Of a stretch of 10,633 nt of DNA, positions 7,451-10,633 are shown in pieces. A model generated the notes under the pieces. The model worked only from the letters and a program-made list of their open reading frames with translations. It did not search any database and was not told where the DNA came from. Within the stretch, counting starts at the first letter, position 1. Each line of letters begins with the position of its first letter. The translations under genes and the position numbers were made by a program. The stretch covers positions 1 through 10,633 of the forward strand of contig ONMG01000068.1 of assembly GCA_900318855.1 (NCBI GenBank), in the 5' to 3' direction. This DNA comes from an uncultured Prevotella sp. GTDB taxonomy: Bacteria > Bacteroidota > Bacteroidia > Bacteroidales > Bacteroidaceae.

Positions 7451-8215
7451 CTATCGTTCTTGGGTCTCGACTTCCTTTACCTTCCGGAAGAGATCAGAGG
7501 CAAACACGAGGTCGTTGAGCTTCTCATTCGTCGACTTCATCACATCGTCCTTCGTGCCTTCCCATTCCTTATGACCTTTATAAATAAAGATGATGCTCTC
7601 ACCGATACCCATCACTGAATTCATATCATGGGTATTGATGATAGTCGTGATATTGTACTCCTTAGTGATGCTGTGCAGCAACTCATCGATAACCAGCGAG
7701 GTCTTAGGGTCAAGACCGGAATTGGGCTCGTCACAGAAGAGATACTTGGGATTGAGCACGATGGCACGCGCTATAGCTACACGCTTCTGCATACCACCGG
7801 ATATCTCGTCAGGATACTTATTCTGTGCCTCGACAAGATTGACGCGGGCCAAACAGTCCTGCGCACGCTTCACCCGCTCACGATAGTTCATAGAAGAGAA
7901 CATGTCAAGTGGGAACATCACATTCTCCAGTACGGTCAGGGAATCGAAGAGGGCCGCACCTTGGAAAATCATACCCATCTCGCGCCGCATCATCACCTGG
8001 TCGTGCTTCGACATCGTTACAAAATTGCGTCCGTCGTAGAGCACTTCTCCCGATGTAGGCCGGAGCAGACCGACGAGATTCTTCATTAGTACAGTTTTGC
8101 CGCTGCCGCTCTGCCCGATGATGAGATTGGTCTTGCCATTATCGAAGCAGGCGCTGATGTCGTGAAGCACTTCCTTGTCTTCAAACGACTTACATAAATG
8201 TTTAACTTCTATCAT
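7451..8215 (-). CDS. mlaF: MlaF-like ABC transporter ATPase (MCE lipid transport)
   Basis: Cytoplasmic ATPase that with MlaE drives phospholipid movement between the inner and outer membrane. All ABC elements are present in 254 residues: Walker A GQSGSGKT (34-41), Q-loop Q85 in IFQGAALFDSLTV, signature ISGGMQKR (138-145), Walker B YLFCDEP with D162 and E163, and H-loop H196 in INTHD. The GxSGSGKT P-loop, the FQGAALFDS Q-loop and the SGGM signature separate this Mla/Ttg2A-type subfamily from ordinary importers. It follows mlaE by 28 nt on the same strand and is almost certainly co-transcribed. No MCE-domain protein (MlaD) or MlaB follows; the next gene is convergent. Confidence 0.9.
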   Translation of the reverse strand: MIEVKHLCKSFEDKEVLHDISACFDNGKTNLIIGQSGSGKTVLMKNLVGLLRPTSGEVLYDGRNFVTMSKHDQVMMRREMGMIFQGAALFDSLTVLENVMFPLDMFSSMNYRERVKRAQDCLARVNLVEAQNKYPDEISGGMQKRVAIARAIVLNPKYLFCDEPNSGLDPKTSLVIDELLHSITKEYNITTIINTHDMNSVMGIGESIIFIYKGHKEWEGTKDDVMKSTNEKLNDLVFASDLFRKVKEVETQER

Positions 8216-8243
8216 GAATCACTATCTGTTGCTCCCTAAAAGG

Positions 8244-9002
8244 TCAGGAAAGGAGCTGGGTGAGGAATACGTCGGAGAATAGGATGAACACACTGGAATT
8301 GACCACCGCATTTGTCGAGGCCTTGCCTACCTCTACAGAACCGCCATCCACGGTATAACCAAAATACGACGACACACTGGCAATGATAAATGCAAAGAAC
8401 AGCCCCTTGATGATACTCATCCACACAAACCACTCATTGAAGGCGTGATGAAGACCGGCAGTGAGGTCGCTCGGCGAAATGATGTGACCGATGTAGGCTG
8501 TGGCATATGCCCCCAGCACTCCGGTGAATGCACTGAAAATGACCAGGAACGGCATAATGGTCACCAAGCCGAGCACCTTAGGAAGAATGAGATAGTTAGC
8601 CGAATTGACACCCATGATGTCGAGGGCGTCAATCTGCTGGGTGACACGCATCGTACCCAACTCCGACGCTATATTGGAGCCTACCTTTCCCGAAAGAATG
8701 AGACTCATTATAGAGCTCGAAAATTCCAACAACATGATCTCACGGGTAATATATCCCGACACCCAGCGAGGCATCCAGGGACTCTGCACGTTCAACTTCA
8801 TTTGGATACAGATAACTGCACCAAAGAAGAAACTGATGATGAGCACGATACCGATGGAGTCGATGCCCAGCTGCGACATCTCCTTCACATAGCGCTTGAG
8901 AAACATGCGCATGCGCTCCGGACGGCTGAAGGAGCGGCCCATCAGCATCAAGTAACGTCCGAAGGTGGTAAGGTACTTATTCAGTAATCTCAATATTAAC
9001 AT
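8244..9002 (-). CDS. mlaE: MlaE-like ABC permease (MCE lipid transport)
   Basis: Inner-membrane permease of the MCE/Mla transporter, partner of the MlaF-like ATPase encoded just downstream. The chosen start is the ATG at 9002, giving 252 residues (MLILRLLNKY). A TTG nine codons further upstream overlaps the likely -7 promoter box and is rejected. The family core GKVGSNIASELGTMRV followed by QIDALDIMGVN is intact at about residues 105-134. Hydrophobic segments lie near 49-67, 139-171, 191-213 and 232-252. The C-terminal GYTVDGGSVEVGKASTNAVV stretch is also typical of MlaE. An amphipathic N-terminal helix precedes the first membrane span. The gene is first in the minus-strand pair and is divergent from lptB. 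Confidence 0.9.
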   Translation of the reverse strand: MLILRLLNKYLTTFGRYLMLMGRSFSRPERMRMFLKRYVKEMSQLGIDSIGIVLIISFFFGAVICIQMKLNVQSPWMPRWVSGYITREIMLLEFSSSIMSLILSGKVGSNIASELGTMRVTQQIDALDIMGVNSANYLILPKVLGLVTIMPFLVIFSAFTGVLGAYATAYIGHIISPSDLTAGLHHAFNEWFVWMSIIKGLFFAFIIASVSSYFGYTVDGGSVEVGKASTNAVVNSSVFILFSDVFLTQLLS

Positions 9003-9026
9003 AGCTGTATCCTCATTATCAATATG

Positions 9027-9034
9027 CAAAAGTA
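9027..9034 (-). promoter_or_regulatory. Putative -7 box of the mlaE-mlaF promoter
   Basis: On the minus strand this reads TACTTTTG, fitting the Bacteroidetes TAnnTTTG element. Transcription would begin near 9020, 18 nt ahead of the ATG at 9002. No good TTTG -33 box stands about 20 nt upstream, so support rests on one element and on position. Confidence 0.5.
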
Positions 9035-9108
9035 GATAAATTCAACTAAAAAAAGACACTCGGCCAAAGAGATTTAGCAATAATAAGTCTAATTAGCCAC
9101 TTTTTTGC

Positions 9109-9116
9109 TAATTTTG
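9109..9116 (+). promoter_or_regulatory. Putative -7 box of the lptB promoter
   Basis: TAATTTTG matches TAnnTTTG and sits 19 nt before the lptB ATG, giving a very short leader. As with the opposing promoter, the -33 box is poor. The first three bases form part of an inverted repeat (TTAGCAA at 9074-9080 with TTGCTAA at 9105-9111). Confidence 0.55.
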
Positions 9117-9135
9117 CCACTACAAAGCATCAAGC

Positions 9136-9966
9136 ATGGACCAAACGATTAACAACGAAACTGGAACGGTGGAGCTGCGCACCGAAGGACTGGTGAAGCG
9201 CTACGGCAAACGAACTGTGGCCGACGGAGTGACTATCAATGTCAGACAAGGCGAGATTGTAGGACTGCTCGGACCCAATGGCGCCGGTAAGACTACCTCA
9301 TTCTATATGACTACGGGACTCATTGTCCCCAACGCGGGCCACGTGTATCTCAACAACCAGGACATCACGAAGTATCCTGTCTACAAGCGTGCACGTGCCG
9401 GCATCGGCTATCTGCCCCAGGAGGCCAGTGTCTTCAGGAAGATGAGTGTGGAAGACAATATCATGAGCGTGCTCGAGATGACCAAGCTTACCCATCAGGA
9501 GCGCATCAACAAGATGGAAAGTCTCATCGCCGAGTTCAGATTGGGCAAAGTACGCAAAAACAAGGGCGACCGCCTTTCGGGAGGCGAGCGCCGACGCACC
9601 GAGATTGCACGCTGCCTGGCCATTGACCCGAAATTCATCATGTTGGACGAGCCCTTTGCCGGAGTCGACCCCATTGCCGTGGAGGACATCCAACACATCG
9701 TCTGGCGGCTAAAATTCCGCAACATCGGCATCCTCATCACAGACCACAATGTGCATGAGACGCTCAACATCACCGACCGCGCCTATCTGCTCTTTGAGGG
9801 TCGCATCCTCTTCCATGGCACTCCAGAGCAACTGGCCGCCAACAAGACGGTGAAGGAGAAATATCTTGGTGCCGACTTCAAGCTCGAGAAAAAGGACTTC
9901 CAAAAGATTGACCAGCGCAAACGGGAGCAGGAACAGGCAGAAGACCAAGAGGAGGGGCTGGCTTAA
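9136..9966 (+). CDS. lptB: LPS export system ATPase LptB
   Basis: ATPase that powers extraction of LPS from the inner membrane by LptFG and its passage along the Lpt bridge to the outer surface. Walker A GPNGAGKT (46-53), Q-loop Q95 in GYLPQEASVF, signature LSGGE (147-151), Walker B FIMLDEP (167-173) and H-loop H204 in ITDHN are all intact. GYLPQEASVFRKMSVEDNI and LDEPFAGVDPIAVEDIQ are hallmarks of LptB rather than other ABC ATPases. At 276 residues it is about 35 longer than the E. coli protein. The excess is a roughly 10-residue N-terminal lead and a charged Lys/Glu/Gln tail from about residue 247. The partners lptF, lptG, lptA and lptC are not in the window. It is transcribed alone, divergent from mlaE. 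Confidence 0.95.
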   Translation: MDQTINNETGTVELRTEGLVKRYGKRTVADGVTINVRQGEIVGLLGPNGAGKTTSFYMTTGLIVPNAGHVYLNNQDITKYPVYKRARAGIGYLPQEASVFRKMSVEDNIMSVLEMTKLTHQERINKMESLIAEFRLGKVRKNKGDRLSGGERRRTEIARCLAIDPKFIMLDEPFAGVDPIAVEDIQHIVWRLKFRNIGILITDHNVHETLNITDRAYLLFEGRILFHGTPEQLAANKTVKEKYLGADFKLEKKDFQKIDQRKREQEQAEDQEEGLA

Positions 9967-10146
9967 CAGCCTCCTGCATTGTTCAGCACTAATGCATAGA
10001 GAAGCGAAGGTATTGAGCCCCACCGGTTTCCACGCCATGCCGTCAACTTCTCTCCGTTCAGCTTCCATCGATTTTAGAAGTCATTCCAAGATCGCCCTGC
10101 ATACAGCTATCGCCATCAGTGTCATCCCATCTACGGCATCAAACAA
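9967..10146. other. Gene-free stretch after lptB
   Basis: I see no convincing gene, RNA or repeat here. The reading frames present either continue antisense to lptB or lack family resemblance. It may be the 3' untranslated region of lptB, running into the hairpin at 10147. Confidence 0.5.
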
Positions 10147-10192
10147 AAAGAGTACTCGCCTGCAATCTTAATACTGCAAGCGGGTGCTCTTT
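10147..10192. terminator. Bidirectional hairpin terminator between lptB and the minus-strand pair
   Basis: Arms 10147-10164 and 10175-10192 form an 18-bp stem around a 10-nt loop. In plus-strand RNA there are 15 Watson-Crick pairs, two G-U pairs (10153 with 10186, 10156 with 10183) and one C-A mismatch (10160 with 10179). On the minus strand the stem is followed by TTTTTGTTT within the arm end and flank, a good U-tract. On the plus strand CTCTTTAATTATTA follows, a weaker one. It suits termination of lptB from the left and of the small-protein transcript from the right. Confidence 0.75.
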
Positions 10193-10316
10193 AATTATTA
10201 CCATACCTATTCCACGGCTTCTACAGTAATGACAACTAATTGACGGGATGCAGAGAAATGCCCCGAGTCGGACAAAACTTATCGCCATCTATATTGCCAT
10301 GTGTCCAATCAAGCTT

Positions 10317-10535
10317 TCATTCTTCGTCCCACACGCCGTATGTGTCCGATTTGGCCCGCCCTTCACCGGCATCACCCATTTCACCATCATCAAGAATACG
10401 AGCATTATCATCAAGATTTAGATAGACATGCCGCCCTTGATAGGCCGACGGAGTGGAACTGTCGCCACCTGCCAACAAATGCTCGCCCTCGCACGTCAGA
10501 CACGAAGATTTGGGTGTTGTATAATGCATTTTCAT
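10317..10535 (-). CDS. Small acidic protein with LLAGG motif, 72 aa, unknown function
   Basis: Not assignable to a named family. The ATG lies 7 nt after the stop of the upstream minus-strand gene, so the two are probably co-transcribed. The N-terminus MKMHYTTPKSSCLTCEGEHL carries a Y-x-x-P element, followed by LLAGGDSS at about residues 20-27. The C-terminal half is very acidic (NLDDNARILDDGEMGDAGEG) and ends SDTYGVWDEE. I recall short Prevotella/Bacteroidales ORFs of the same layout: Y-x-x-P near the start, L-L-A-G plus Gly or Ser at about residue 20, a low-complexity middle and an acidic end with an aromatic residue. That similarity supports a real gene but is memory, not a search. LLAGG also resembles a double-glycine leader cleavage site. 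There are two cysteines (12 and 15) before the motif and no signal peptide or membrane segment. Confidence 0.55.
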   Translation of the reverse strand: MKMHYTTPKSSCLTCEGEHLLAGGDSSTPSAYQGRHVYLNLDDNARILDDGEMGDAGEGRAKSDTYGVWDEE

Positions 10536-10542
10536 ATTCTAC

Positions 10543-10632
10543 TTATCTAACAATGTATTTCCGTCCATGATGAATATAAAGGCCGGGTAAGGAAGGTCTA
10601 CCGGAAAGGCGCATGCCCTGAAGGCTGTACCA
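10543..10632 (-). CDS. C-terminal end of a surface/secreted protein with a sorting-type tail (5' partial)
   Basis: Only the last 29 codons are inside the window; the gene enters from the right edge and stops with TAA at 10543-10545. Translated from the edge it reads WYSLQGMRLSGRP, then SLPGLYIHHGRKYIVR. This matches the pattern at the extreme C-terminus of many secreted Prevotella/Bacteroidetes proteins: Y-D-L-Q-G-R-R-hydrophobic, a short linker, (K/P)-G-(L/I)-Y-I-x-x-G-(R/K)-K-x-x-V-(K/R), stop. The pattern belongs to, or is a shortened form of, the type IX secretion (Por) sorting domain. The body of the protein, and so its function, cannot be seen. It is followed after 7 nt by the small acidic protein gene. 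Confidence 0.75.
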   Translation of the reverse strand, partial: WYSLQGMRLSGRPSLPGLYIHHGRKYIVR

Positions 10633-10633
10633 G

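Noticed and set aside
8445..8987. Plus-strand 180-codon frame opposite mlaE
   Set aside because: The His/Thr/Glu-rich translation is typical of an antisense shadow of a membrane protein. The MlaE frame is fully conserved.
9709..10068. Minus-strand 119-codon frame with a hydrophobic stretch, antisense to the lptB end
   Set aside because: The hydrophobic part is the antisense of the Lys/Glu/Gln-rich LptB tail. No start signal or family resemblance supports it.
10301..10570. Plus-strand frames at 10240-10425 and 10301-10570
   Set aside because: Both run opposite the minus-strand small protein and sorting-tail gene, whose frames carry recognisable motifs. The plus-strand translations do not.
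1..10633. CRISPR arrays, tRNA/rRNA genes, insertion sequences, attachment sites
   Set aside because: I looked for regularly spaced repeats, tRNA-like cloverleaf arms, transposase motifs and flanking terminal repeats and saw none.

Overview
The window reads as a Bacteroidota chromosome, most likely Prevotella or a close relative. Four observations support this. Promoters have the Bacteroidetes form (TTTG, a spacer of about 20 nt, then TAnnTTTG). Shine-Dalgarno sites are absent and the leaders are A/T-rich. The gene order DUF177/YceD - rpmF - fabH - era - der, without plsX, is one I associate with this phylum. The C-terminal tail and the small acidic ORF at the right edge resemble Prevotella types. 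The genus is an inference; no marker gene settles it.

Left (2-2686): the 3' part of a family GH106 alpha-L-rhamnosidase gene. Its N-terminus, presumably with a signal peptide, lies outside the window. Next comes a short gap with a weak inverted repeat.

Centre (2808-7336, + strand): a housekeeping run that starts at a good Bacteroidetes promoter. It encodes a DUF177 (YceD-like) protein, ribosomal protein L32 with an intact zinc ribbon, beta-ketoacyl-ACP synthase III (FabH), the GTPases Era and Der (both tied to ribosome assembly), and a small DUF4878-like lipoprotein. A hairpin between fabH and era may split or attenuate the run.

Right-centre (7380-9966): a long perfect hairpin separates the lipoprotein gene from a convergent minus-strand pair, mlaE-mlaF (permease and ATPase of an MCE-type lipid transporter). 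That pair is divergent from lptB, the ATPase of the LPS exporter. The shared 133-bp gap carries a promoter-like box for each side. The two transporters both serve the outer membrane lipid layer.

Right edge (9967-10633): about 180 bp without a recognisable gene, then a bidirectional hairpin terminator. Arriving from the right on the minus strand are the last 29 codons of a gene whose product ends in a Bacteroidetes surface or sorting-type tail and, 7 nt later, a 72-residue acidic small protein with an LLAGG motif. This last pair is the least conventional part of the window. The rest is well-known core genome, and I see no strong evidence of a wholly new system.
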